From Methylobacillus glycogenes JCM 2850 (GTDB lineage Bacteria > Pseudomonadota > Gammaproteobacteria > Burkholderiales > Methylophilaceae): a DNA stretch of 44,725 nucleotides. The notes under the pieces are model-generated. The model did no database searches. It was given only the letters and a program-made list of their open reading frames with translations, and was not told the origin of the DNA. Shown here one piece after another: positions 1-8,439 of this stretch. The stretch's first letter is position 1. Each line of letters starts with the position of its first letter. A program made the translations under genes and the position numbers. Location of the stretch: assembly GCF_000617925.1 (NCBI RefSeq), contig NZ_BAMT01000016.1:1-44725 (forward strand), read 5' to 3'.

Positions 1-174
1 CACGGCCGCCCAGGCCGCACCCGGGCCACCCGGGCCACCCATACCAGGAGGCCCGCCATGCTGGCCGCCCCCGGAGGACAAAGGCACATATTTCCACAAG
101 GCATAGGCCACCGCGCCAAGAATCAGCAACAGAATCAGCCAGGGACGTAGGGACTTGATAAATGGTTTGGACAT
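1..174 (-). CDS. Membrane-fusion-like protein, N-terminal fragment
   Basis: The first 58 codons of a minus-strand gene that leaves the window at base 1. It starts with a basic N-terminus (MSKPFIKSLRPW), then one hydrophobic segment at about residues 12-28, then a stretch rich in glycine and proline (GGPPGMGGPGGPG). A short cytoplasmic tail, a single membrane anchor and a Gly/Pro-rich linker is the usual beginning of periplasmic adaptor (membrane fusion) subunits of RND efflux pumps of the MdtA type. The diagnostic lipoyl and barrel domains lie outside the window, so the identity is only a guess. Any inner-membrane protein with a flexible periplasmic linker would look similar here. Confidence 0.45.
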   Translation of the reverse strand, partial: MSKPFIKSLRPWLILLLILGAVAYALWKYVPLSSGGGQHGGPPGMGGPGGPGAAWAAV

Positions 175-670
175 ATTGGGTCAGTGATAGTGGGTCAGTG
201 TTAATACATGAATTGGAATGTAGGGGCCGAAAACGAGGAAAACCACGCGCGGAAACCACCTTGAATGCGGTAGATATTAATTGCCAGCTGCAAAGCACGG
301 CAAATTAATTTACACATCCCTACATCTGTCAGGGGAGGCTCACATTGAGCTTGCTGATGAGAACGCGGGCTATAATAGCTGAGGCTGGCAGCATCGCTGA
401 AGAAATTAAAAATAAATACATAATAATCAATTATTTATTTACAAAACCGCTAGATATACGTGGTCAGTGTAGCAATGTTAATAGCAAGGGCCAGGCCTTA
501 TTGTAAGGGGGTGGTCTTACAAAGGCTTACATAAGCATGGGCTTGCTTAGCCGTTCCGGGCGAGGCGAAACAACACCTCTCGCCAACGGCAGCAGGCGTC
601 AAAACTACTTAATACTACCTAAGCTCCCGCAATACCAGATGCTAGGGGCAAGCCTAGCAATAGTCTAAAA
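175..670. other. Non-coding stretch upstream of the efflux-like gene
   Basis: No convincing gene is visible in about 500 bases. The segment around 400-445 is AT-rich. An imperfect inverted repeat lies at 276-285 (ATTAATTGCC) and 299-309 (GGCAAATTAAT), about 100 bases upstream of the start at 174. It could be an operator or part of the promoter region for the leftmost gene. That role is inferred from position only. Confidence 0.4.
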
Positions 671-700
671 GTCAAAAGCCCGGCAAGCCGGGCTTTTGAC
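671..700 (-). terminator. Hairpin terminator after EAL/HDOD gene
   Basis: A perfect 14-base inverted repeat (GTCAAAAGCCCGGC, loop AA, then its complement) lies 20 bases past the stop of the EAL/HDOD gene. The stem itself carries A and T runs at both ends, so it could stop transcription from either side. It marks the likely end of the flagellar transcription unit. Confidence 0.75.
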
Positions 701-720
701 TAAGCTGAATTGCGCAAGGA

Positions 721-1938
721 TTAAACTCCCAGTGCCTCCACCCAAGACAAGGAAGCAATATGGCAATCATTCACCTTGTTATGATCCAGTTGCACGCTGT
801 CTGCCAGTGCAATAATGCGGCTATCATCCTGGCTCTCGCAGGCCTCGGCCAGCTCCAGGAAGGGGCCGTAAATGCCGCTGCGGTGCAGCAAGGCATCGGT
901 GATGGCTTCAGGCAGATCAATTTTTTCCAGCACTTTTTCCATAGGCATTTCCAGCATACGGTCCAGCAGGGAAAACACGCCCACCACAAACAGGTTATCG
1001 CGACCAGTCTTGTCGAAATAACCCTCGCCCAGCAGCTCAGTCAGGCGTCCGCGCGTGATGGAGGTTTTCATCAGCGCAGGTGCGGCCGAGTTTTCACCTG
1101 CGGTGACCATCAACAGGGTTAACCAGCGGAATAGTTGCTTGGTGCCTATGATGGTAAGCGCATGGCGTATGGACTGAATTTCACAGGACAGGCCGAAACC
1201 AACGGAGTTGATATAGCGCAATAGCTTGAAAGACAAGGCGGCATCGCGCTTGAAGCCTTCTTCTACTTCGCCCATATCCGCATCACGGCTGATCATGTTA
1301 AGCAGATCCAGCACCGAGGTGAAGGCCGGGTTGATGACTTTGGCGGTGAAGGTTTCGGTATGGGCAAAGAAGTAGCCCTGTACCAGGTCAAAGCCTATGG
1401 TCTTGCAGGCTTCAAATTGATCCTGCTGCTCAACTTTTTCGGCCACCAGTTTGACGGTGAGGCTTTGGTATTCCAGAAAGCGGCGCGCCACTTCGTCCAT
1501 GGTCAGGGCCTGGGTGTCGATCTTGATGAAATCGGCACAATCGAGCAAGGCGGAGCCCAATAGGGACTCGCCTTTGTCCTTGACGGCAATTTTGTAGCCA
1601 CGCTTGCGCAAGAATTGGCAGCGCTCTATGACTTCTGTGCTGGTAGAAGTGCGTGAGGATAATTCCAGCACGGTTTTGGCAGGCGGCAACAGCTCAAGAA
1701 ACTCGCTATGCAGCATTTCCTCACTGATGTTGATAAAGGCCATTTTATCGCCCAGCAGCCATTGCGAGCCCATATCGCTGATGGTGTTGACCAGCACTCT
1801 AGTGCAGGCTTGCAGGCTGTTTTCAAACACAGCGGTAGTAGCCTCGCCACTATGGCGGAAGAAGAGTTCATAGGCCACTATGCTCTGCGCCAGGTTCATG
1901 ATGGGCTGGCGGCCAATATAGGCTTGATCTTGTCTCAT
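721..1938 (-). CDS. EAL/HDOD-domain signalling protein
   Basis: A 405-residue cytoplasmic protein if the ATG at 1938 is used; an upstream TTG would add 12 residues, but the ATG has a purine-rich AGAAG six bases before it. The N-terminal half (AYIGRQPIMN, YELFFR) is the EAL-like domain of the YuxH family. The canonical EAL triplet is replaced in the YELFFR region, so cyclic di-GMP hydrolysis is doubtful. The C-terminal half is an HDOD domain (roughly residues 195-400; ALSFKLLRYINS is characteristic). Proteins of this type are usually signalling adaptors rather than enzymes. It follows fliR in the same direction and is closed by a terminator, so a role in motility control is likely but inferred. 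Confidence 0.85.
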   Translation of the reverse strand: MRQDQAYIGRQPIMNLAQSIVAYELFFRHSGEATTAVFENSLQACTRVLVNTISDMGSQWLLGDKMAFINISEEMLHSEFLELLPPAKTVLELSSRTSTSTEVIERCQFLRKRGYKIAVKDKGESLLGSALLDCADFIKIDTQALTMDEVARRFLEYQSLTVKLVAEKVEQQDQFEACKTIGFDLVQGYFFAHTETFTAKVINPAFTSVLDLLNMISRDADMGEVEEGFKRDAALSFKLLRYINSVGFGLSCEIQSIRHALTIIGTKQLFRWLTLLMVTAGENSAAPALMKTSITRGRLTELLGEGYFDKTGRDNLFVVGVFSLLDRMLEMPMEKVLEKIDLPEAITDALLHRSGIYGPFLELAEACESQDDSRIIALADSVQLDHNKVNDCHIASLSWVEALGV

Positions 1939-2082
1939 GCTTGCTTCTCTCGAGTCATCATTTCCCTTTTGCAATCCTGACGTTGAAGCACCAAGGTTAG
2001 CGTCAGGGTAAATGATGGATGTTTCAGGTTGAAGGCCTGAAGCTGCTGGATTATCAGGTGTTATGTTTACCGATTTTAATGT

Positions 2083-2892
2083 TTACGGCGCAGGAGGCAT
2101 GACCTTGGCAGCGGTCACGGGTGTTGCAATCTCCTGCATGAATCTCATGCTTTCTTCCATCAATCTTTGCACTGGCTGCAGCATATGCGGCATGGCCAGG
2201 GTGAGGATGAGGAATCCCAGCGCTATGGTGATTGGGAAACCTATACCAAACAAATTGAGCTGCGGCGCTGTTCTGGTGAGTATGCCCAGCGCCATATTGG
2301 CCAATAACAAGGCCGTGACGATGGGCAGAGATATCAATAGGCCAGCACTGAATATCTTGCCTCCCCACAGGGCGATTTTATATGGATTCAAGGCAAAATT
2401 GGGCTGATCACTGATAGGAAAGCTGTGAAAACTGTCGAGCAGCGTGGAAATAACCATCAGATGCCCATTAATGGCCAAGAAGATCAGCATAGCCAGCACC
2501 ACCAATAATTGGCCTATGGCGGTGCTCTGACCTTGCGTCTGCGGATCGAAAAAGCTGGCGAAACCCAGGCCCATGGTCATGCTGGCGGTATGGCCTGCCA
2601 GCTCAACGGCGGTGAAGATAATACGCAGGCTGAAGCCCATGGCTGCGCCTATAAGAATCTGCTGCATGAGGATAAGCACACCGCTCATGGAAAACACTGA
2701 TACAGGCGGAATATCTGGCAAGGCCGGAATAATGGACAGGGTCAACACCAAGCCCAGCCCCAAACGAATCTGCCTGGGAATGGCACGGTGGTTGAAAATC
2801 GGCGCGGTGGTAATAAATGCCAGAATACGGGTGAGCGGCCAGATTAGCGTGGCTATCCAAACCTGCAGGAACTCGCTGCTCATGGTCACCAT
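2083..2892 (-). CDS. fliR: Flagellar export gate protein FliR
   Basis: 269 residues, the usual size of FliR. FliR is an inner-membrane subunit of the flagellar type III export gate, where it assembles with FliP and FliQ. The N-terminus (MSSEFLQVWIATLIWPLTRILAF) and the stretch APIFNHRAIPRQIRLGLGLVL match the family, and hydrophobic segments run throughout. Two ATGs are possible, at 2892 and 2883; the first has GGGGC six bases upstream. It follows fliQ after about 50 bases and is the last structural flagellar gene of the row. The reading frame is intact. Confidence 0.95.
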   Translation of the reverse strand: MVTMSSEFLQVWIATLIWPLTRILAFITTAPIFNHRAIPRQIRLGLGLVLTLSIIPALPDIPPVSVFSMSGVLILMQQILIGAAMGFSLRIIFTAVELAGHTASMTMGLGFASFFDPQTQGQSTAIGQLLVVLAMLIFLAINGHLMVISTLLDSFHSFPISDQPNFALNPYKIALWGGKIFSAGLLISLPIVTALLLANMALGILTRTAPQLNLFGIGFPITIALGFLILTLAMPHMLQPVQRLMEESMRFMQEIATPVTAAKVMPPAP

Positions 2893-2941
2893 GTGCGTGC
2901 CCCTGCCAGTGCGAATATTGTTGTCACACTCACGGTGACGA

Positions 2942-3214
2942 TCACCCAGCCAGCGTGGGTATGCTGGTCAACACATGCTTGAGGTAATCTGAAAACACCG
3001 ACAGCATCCATGGCCCGGCAATGATCAGGGTGGCAAACACGCCTATCAGTTTGGGGATAAAGGTCAGCGTGGCTTCGTTGATTTGAGTCGCGGCCTGAAA
3101 AATACTCACCACCAGGCCTATCACCAGCACCACCAGCAGTATGGGGCCAGCCATCAGCAGCAGTACCTCTGCTGCATCACGCCCCATGGTCATGACATGT
3201 TCCGGCCCCATCAT
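2942..3214 (-). CDS. fliQ: Flagellar export gate protein FliQ
   Basis: 90 residues with two membrane segments (about 18-40 and 52-72), as in FliQ, a small subunit of the flagellar export gate. The start MMGPEHVMTMGRDAAEVLL is typical of the family. AGGA stands seven bases before the first ATG; the second ATG is also possible. It sits between fliP and fliR in the standard order, and the frame is intact. Confidence 0.95.
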   Translation of the reverse strand: MMGPEHVMTMGRDAAEVLLLMAGPILLVVLVIGLVVSIFQAATQINEATLTFIPKLIGVFATLIIAGPWMLSVFSDYLKHVLTSIPTLAG

Positions 3215-3275
3215 GGCAATGTCCTTTCACTCATGCTTGCTTGCACTCTCACTCCTGCTTTCATGCTGCCGCCCG

Positions 3276-4036
3276 TCAGTAGAAACTCTGGGCCAGCGAG
3301 CCCAGCAGTAATTGCCAGCCGTCCACCAGCACAAACAACATGAGCTTGAACGGCAAGGCGACAATCGCCGGAGACACCATCATCATGCCCATGGACATCA
3401 GGATGCTAGCCACCACCATATCGATGATGAGGAAAGGAATGAAGATGGCAAAGCCAATCTGGAAAGCGGTCTTGAGTTCGCTGGTCATATAGGCAGGCAC
3501 CAGCACGCGCAGCGGTACATCTTCAGGTTTTTCCACTGCATCGGTACGCGACATTTTAAAGAACAGGGCCAGGTCAGACTCACGCGTCTGCTTGAGCATG
3601 AACTCCTTGAGTGGTACCGCACCACGCTGCATGGCTTCCTGCATGCTGATTCTATCTTCATCCAGCGGCTGGTAAGCTCGGTGTAGATACGGTCAAACAC
3701 CGGGCTCATGACAAAGAACGTCAGGAACAGCGCCAGGCCCACCAATACCTGATTAGGAGGCGAAGATTGTGTGCCCAGTGCCTGACGCAACAAGGAAAGC
3801 ACGATGATGATGCGCGTGAAGCTGGTCATCATCAGCAGTGCCGCAGGCAGGAAAGACAGGCTGGTGAGCAGGATCAGCGTCTGTATGGTCAGGGTATAGT
3901 TCTGGCCACCGCCAGCTGCGGGCTGGCTGCTGATAATGCCCAGGCCACCGGGCTCGGCCGCGTGGCCTATCAGGGGCAGGACTAGCAGGGCCAGCGCCAG
4001 CAAGGGCAATAGGGGACGGAAAAGACGTGACAGCAT
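3276..4036 (-). CDS. fliP: Flagellar export gate protein FliP (apparent frameshift)
   Basis: FliP is the main inner-membrane subunit of the flagellar type III export gate. The first part runs from 4036 with a cleavable signal peptide ([18 protein letters not shown]) up to [11 protein letters not shown]. The second part, in another frame, gives [18 protein letters not shown] through [23 protein letters not shown]. The break is at about 3676, where GAGCTTAC stands and GAGGCTTAC would restore the family sequence. With that base the product is 253 residues, the usual length. Taken literally the gene is truncated after the first third of the conserved core and the flagellum would not assemble. A sequencing or assembly deletion is more likely, given the same defect in eleven other genes of the window. 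Confidence 0.9.
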
Positions 4037-4038
4037 AC

Positions 4039-4473
4039 TTAGGGTTTTCTTTGCAGGGATTGCTTGAGCCAGCTGGCAAATGGCTTGCCTGCAATGGGTG
4101 GCACTGGGTTAACTGCCAGCGGCGGCAGTTCCTGGCCTGGGTCGAGGTTGGCAAGCTGGGTAACCTGACCTGGTGCCACGCCCAGTACCAGCCAGCGATC
4201 GGCCACTTCCACTACCACTACGCGTTCGCGGCTGCCTACACTGACGCCGCCCACGATGCGCACCACGGATTGCTGTTTCAGGCCAGGGGTGAGGCGTTTC
4301 ATCAGCCAGGCAATCAATATCATGATGCCCAGCACTGCAGCCAGGCCTAGCACCATACGCAACAGGCTAGCACTGGCTGATACTTCTTCCACTGCCGCCA
4401 GGGCAATGACAGGCAAGCCCAGCAGCAGCCCTGCCAGCAAGGTGTTGCCCAGCATGCGTTTCATATTGAACAT
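4039..4473 (-). CDS. fliO: Flagellar protein FliO
   Basis: 144 residues. FliO helps assemble the FliP ring of the export gate. An N-terminal hydrophobic or signal-like segment (about 10-27) and a second membrane segment (about 41-60, [20 protein letters not shown]) precede a cytoplasmic domain with [20 protein letters not shown], which is characteristic of FliO. The ATG overlaps the fliN stop by one base, indicating translational coupling, and fliP starts two bases after the fliO stop. Confidence 0.92.
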   Translation of the reverse strand: MFNMKRMLGNTLLAGLLLGLPVIALAAVEEVSASASLLRMVLGLAAVLGIMILIAWLMKRLTPGLKQQSVVRIVGGVSVGSRERVVVVEVADRWLVLGVAPGQVTQLANLDPGQELPPLAVNPVPPIAGKPFASWLKQSLQRKP

Positions 4474-4892
4474 TATCTGTTGATTTTACGGATGCGTTCG
4501 GCTGGGGTGATGATATCAGTGAGGCGGATACCAAATTTGTCGTTAACTACCACGACTTCACCCTGGGCAATCAGGCAGCCATTGACCAGCACATCCATGG
4601 GCTCACCTGCCAGGCCATCAAGCTCTACCACCGAGCCTTGCGCCAATTGCAGCAGGTTTTTGATGGCGATCTTGGTCCGGCCCAATTCCACGGTCAGTTG
4701 CACCGGGATATCGAGGATGAAGTCGATATCATTCTGGGTTTCGTGCAATTTGTTCTTGGCAGAAAACTCGGTAAAGACCGGGGTTTGCTCGGCAGGGTTT
4801 TCCTGCAAGACAGAAGCTTCGGCCTGGGACTGCTCAGCCATGGCCGCACCCCAGTCATCCATGATTTGTTCGTCTGTGGGATCAATCGCCAT
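4473..4892 (-). CDS. fliN: Flagellar motor switch protein FliN
   Basis: 139 residues. FliN forms the lower C-ring of the rotor with FliM and FliG. The acidic, variable N-terminus is followed by the conserved SpoA domain at about residues 60-137 (DFILDIPVQLTVELGRTKIAIKNLLQLAQGSVVELDGLAGEP, quoted here only as a domain location; key parts are VQLTVELGRT and VVELDGLAGEP). Its start overlaps the end of fliM by 11 bases. The frame is intact. Confidence 0.95.
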   Translation of the reverse strand: MAIDPTDEQIMDDWGAAMAEQSQAEASVLQENPAEQTPVFTEFSAKNKLHETQNDIDFILDIPVQLTVELGRTKIAIKNLLQLAQGSVVELDGLAGEPMDVLVNGCLIAQGEVVVVNDKFGIRLTDIITPAERIRKINR

Positions 4893-5889
4893 AGGATTCC
4901 TCTCCTTTTACATATTCGCTGGAATTGGATCGCAGCAGTTTTTCTACCCGTAATGCGTATTGGCCGTTGAACAAACCATATTTGCAGCGCATGACTGGCA
5001 CATTGTCCACCTTGGCCTCAACTTCTTCGTCTATGCTCAAGGGGATCACATCGCCTACTTTCATATTGAGGATATCACCCAGCATCAACTCGGCCTGAGC
5101 CAGGTTAGCCACCAGCACCACATCTGCACTTTGTATCTGCTGCGTCATCAGCCTGACCCAGCGCTTATCCACGCCTAGGGTTTCGCCTTGCAAGGGAGAC
5201 GTCAGCACATCACGTATCGGCTCTATCATCGAATAAGGGAAGCAGAAATGCACTTCGCCACTGGAGGCACCAAGCTCGATGTTGAATGTGGTGGAAACCA
5301 CCACCTCATTTGGCGTGGCGATATTGGCAAACTGTGTGTTCATTTCCGAGCGTATATATTCAAACTCCAGCGGATACACAGGCTCCCAGGATTTTGAATA
5401 GGTTTCGAACACAATATTGAGAATGCGCTGAATAATGCGCTGCTCGGTCTGGGTGAAATCCCTACCCTCAACCCGCGTATGGAAACGGCCATCGCCACCA
5501 AACAGGTTGTCAACAATCAGGAACACCAGTGTAGGATCAAACACCATCAGCGCCGTACCGCGCAACGGTTTCATATGCACCAGGTTGAGATTGGTAGGCA
5601 CTACCAGATTGCGGATAAATTCGCTGTATTTGGAAATTTTGACCGGGCCTACCGAGACCTCGGTGGTACGGCGCAGGAAATTGAACAGGCCGATACGCAA
5701 CAACCGGGCAAAACGCTCGTTGATAATTTCCAGGGTGGGCATACGTCCACGGACGATGCGCTCCTGGGTTGCCAGGTTGTAGTTACGTACTCCAGCAGGA
5801 TCAACGGCAGGGGTATCATCTTCCTGCTCGTTGGTCACGCCCCTGAGCAGGGCGTCGACTTCTTCCTGTGAGAGAAAATTATCAGCCAT
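4882..5889 (-). CDS. fliM: Flagellar motor switch protein FliM
   Basis: 335 residues, full length for FliM. FliM is the C-ring subunit that binds phosphorylated CheY and sets the direction of rotation. The N-terminal CheY-binding peptide (ADNFLSQEEVDALLRGV) is present. It is followed by the middle domain (RIVRGRMPTLEIINERFARL onward) and a C-terminal SpoA domain with DILNMKVGDVIPLSI. It follows fliL by ten bases, and the frame is intact. Confidence 0.96.
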   Translation of the reverse strand: MADNFLSQEEVDALLRGVTNEQEDDTPAVDPAGVRNYNLATQERIVRGRMPTLEIINERFARLLRIGLFNFLRRTTEVSVGPVKISKYSEFIRNLVVPTNLNLVHMKPLRGTALMVFDPTLVFLIVDNLFGGDGRFHTRVEGRDFTQTEQRIIQRILNIVFETYSKSWEPVYPLEFEYIRSEMNTQFANIATPNEVVVSTTFNIELGASSGEVHFCFPYSMIEPIRDVLTSPLQGETLGVDKRWVRLMTQQIQSADVVLVANLAQAELMLGDILNMKVGDVIPLSIDEEVEAKVDNVPVMRCKYGLFNGQYALRVEKLLRSNSSEYVKGEESYGD

Positions 5890-5899
5890 ATCTTTCTGC

Positions 5900-6397
5900 T
5901 TACTGAATCACGAACGAAGTGAAGAAGACGTCGTGGACGACTTGCGGCTTGCCACCCGCGGTAAACGGTTTTGAAAGCTGGGCGATGATGTCTTTAGTCA
6001 GTGCCTGCTTGCCTTCTACGCTGATCAATTCCGAGGATTTCTTGCTGCTAAGCAGCATGAGAATGCGGTTACGCACGCTAGGCATGTGCAATTTGATGAG
6101 ATCTGCCACAGCCTGGTCTTCAACCTGCACGCTGATATCCACTTGCAGATATTGATCATCAGGATCAGGCTGCAAATTCACGGTAAAGGTCTCCAAGGTT
6201 ACAAAGACTGGCTCCTTGGCTGGCTTCTTTTCTTCTTCCTTATGCTTTTCGCCATGCTCGCCATCCTTGTGCTGACTCAGATACCAATACGCACCTCCAC
6301 CCCCCAGGGCGGCGACCAACACCACACCTACCAGTGCAAGTATCAGAATTTTCTTGGATTTTTTTGGCTGGACTTCTTTAGCTTCTTCTTGCGCCAT
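5900..6397 (-). CDS. fliL: Flagellar basal body protein FliL
   Basis: 165 residues. FliL is a single-pass inner-membrane protein near the stator that supports torque. A short lysine-rich cytoplasmic tail precedes one membrane helix (about residues 18-40, ILILALVGVVLVAALGGGG). Next come a charged linker (HKDGEHGEKHKEEEKKP) and the periplasmic FliL domain ending in VHDVFFTSFVIQ. About 270 bases of untranslated sequence separate it from fliK, so fliL may have its own promoter. Confidence 0.93.
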   Translation of the reverse strand: MAQEEAKEVQPKKSKKILILALVGVVLVAALGGGGAYWYLSQHKDGEHGEKHKEEEKKPAKEPVFVTLETFTVNLQPDPDDQYLQVDISVQVEDQAVADLIKLHMPSVRNRILMLLSSKKSSELISVEGKQALTKDIIAQLSKPFTAGGKPQVVHDVFFTSFVIQ

Positions 6398-6670
6398 TGC
6401 TATTCACCTTCCCGCCGCTATGTCAGCTGTTTGAAATATTATGAAAGAAACGGAAGGATAACATGCGCTAAATAAAAGGAGGAAACCAGGCCAAATCTGC
6501 ATTTGAGCCAAGTCTGGCCTAGATATGCAAAGGTTTGTCAGACTTGGATGACTGGACGATCTCTCCTATGGATCACAGGGTAGTCCAGCGAAAGATTAAG
6601 TCCGGCCAAATCATGGCCAGACTCAAGAAGATTTAACAAAACATGGGCTTAAACCGCAGCCCTAAAATCA
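6398..6670. repeat. Structured fliK-fliL intergenic region with inverted repeats
   Basis: CCAAGTCTG (6508-6516) is matched by its complement CAGACTTGG (6539-6547). A second hairpin is AGTCCGGCCA / TGGCCAGACT with one mismatch (about 6600-6623). AGTCTGGCC (6511-6519) also recurs as its complement at 6615-6623. The layered copies resemble a degenerate repeat element or a processing/termination region between two halves of the operon. No protein is encoded. Confidence 0.55.
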
Positions 6671-7934
6671 TTAAACGTAGGTATCTACCATGCCCATAAC
6701 CTTGGCGGCCTTGGCAAGCACTGGGTTGACTTCGTTATTGTTGGCATCTTGACCGGACTGAGCACGTGCGCCTGATGACTGCGATTGTGCCTCTTGTTGG
6801 CCTGAGCGCACATTGGCTTGGCCCAGTTGCATGCCAGATTGACTCATCATGTCTCGCAGATTGGCCATGCCATCTTCCAATGCCCGGCGGACATCGGCCT
6901 GATCAGAAAGGAAGGTGGTATCTGCCTGGCCGTTGTGCACATGGATCACCACCTGCAATGGGCCAAGATCAGGTGGATTGAGTGTCAGGGTTGCGCTTTG
7001 CTCGCCACCCGCCGCCATCCACACTACTTTTTGACCTATGGCCTGGTTCCAGCCAGTTTGACCAAAGGGGGCCGCTATTTGGCTGCTGCGTGGGTCTACC
7101 GCCAAAGCCTGGGCCGCAGTTGTTTGCGCAGTGTGGCCAGTGGCGCTGGTTTGTTGCAGTGCGGCCTGCTGTGCCAGGGTTTCGGCAAAACGTGAGCCTT
7201 GCTCACCAGTCAAGGGCGTTGCCTGACTGTCAGAAACACTCTTGCAGTGACTGCAGCGCCAGCTGATTTATCCAGCAAGGCTTCCAGTTCTGCCGTGCTT
7301 AGTTTGTCCAGCTTGCCACTTTCCGCCAGCACATCCTTAGCGTTAAGGTCGCGGGCCTGCTTGCCTAGTTCATCAACAGGCTGTTTCATCCCGGCTAACG
7401 CATCCCGCACCGCCCCCGCCACTGGTGACTGGGAAGATTGCACCTCTGGTGTCACAGGCTGCGCGATTGGCAGGCCTGCTCCTTGCTGAGTTGCTCGCCT
7501 GCCACAAGGGGAGCTAACGCTTCGTCCACGCTACTGTCTGCCAGACCCAGCTGTTCTGTTGCCTCTGTCGGCAATGCCTGATCGCCCAGTTGGCTAGCGC
7601 CCGCCTGCAAGGCAGGATCTAGCGCTTGCTGACCGGGAAGTGTTTGCTCAACAGGCTGCTGACCCTGAGCTTGTTCATTTGCCTTGATTTGTAATTGCCT
7701 GCGCTGCAAGTGCTGCGCCTGCTCTCTGGCCAAGACTTCACGTGTTTTAACATTGGATTCGGCATTGGACTGCTGAGTAGAGTCCTTGGTATTTGCATCC
7801 TTGGCCTTGACCTGGTTGGCCAGCACTTGCTTGAACTCCTGCCCGTCATTATTGGCCTGCTTGGCTGCCTTGCTCGCAGCCGCATTCATCGCTGCGAGGT
7901 TGACACTGACTGGATTGGGCAATGGCGTATTCAT
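6671..7934 (-). CDS. fliK: Flagellar hook-length control protein FliK (two apparent frameshifts)
   Basis: FliK is exported during hook assembly and switches the export apparatus from hook to filament substrates. The start MNTPLPNPVSVNLAAM has AGGAG nearby. The N-terminal two thirds are low in conservation and rich in Gln/Ala, as usual. The C-terminal hook domain is clear: LTLNPPDLGPLQVVIHVHNG and DVRRALEDGMANLRDMMSQS. The frame changes twice, at about 7481 (AAGGA where AAGGGA is expected) and about 7235 (GTGTTTCTG where one more base fits). Each is corrected by one added base, and the restored product is 421 residues. It follows fliJ by 14 bases. FliK is variable in sequence, so the exact sites are approximate. 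Confidence 0.85.
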
Positions 7935-7948
7935 GGAAGTGCTCCTGC

Positions 7949-8401
7949 TTATTGTCTCGGGTATTGACGACTCAGGCGCATGGCATGTTCGTCCATGAGC
8001 TTCTGGTCTTTCTTCAGTTCTGCGGCCTGGGTGCGCTTTTCATCTCTATCCAGCAGCACATCGTAGGACAGTTTCTTTTTCTGGCACTCCTGCCACTCCT
8101 GCTTGCGCAGATTGGAGACCTGGCGCACACGCTCCACGCTCTCGGTCTGGCTCACAATCGCAGAGGAAAGCTTGCCAAGAAAATTCTGGTAGTTCTGGTA
8201 GATTTCAGCGGTCATGCCATTGCTCATGGCATGGTCGCGCTGGCTGACATAATCAGCGCGGTACTGCATCAGGATGCCCAGGCTTTTTTCGGCCTCGGCA
8301 AGCTGGCGGTTGGCCTCAGCCAAACGTTCGGCTGCAGTATCCACTTCTTTTCCCGCCAATTCCTGCAAGGTGGTGAGTACGACCGTTTTCTGGCTACCCA
8401 T
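7949..8401 (-). CDS. fliJ: Flagellar export chaperone FliJ
   Basis: 150 residues, almost entirely alpha-helical and heptad-rich, with two long charged helices (roughly 15-75 and 80-140). This is the coiled-coil form of FliJ, which acts as the central stalk of the FliI ATPase ring and escorts export chaperones. It follows fliI and precedes fliK in the standard order. The family has few invariant residues, so the call rests mainly on size, coiled-coil character and position. Confidence 0.9.
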   Translation of the reverse strand: MGSQKTVVLTTLQELAGKEVDTAAERLAEANRQLAEAEKSLGILMQYRADYVSQRDHAMSNGMTAEIYQNYQNFLGKLSSAIVSQTESVERVRQVSNLRKQEWQECQKKKLSYDVLLDRDEKRTQAAELKKDQKLMDEHAMRLSRQYPRQ

Positions 8402-8439
8402 GCCCTTTCCCCTCCAATCTGTTGATGACTGATGGCATC

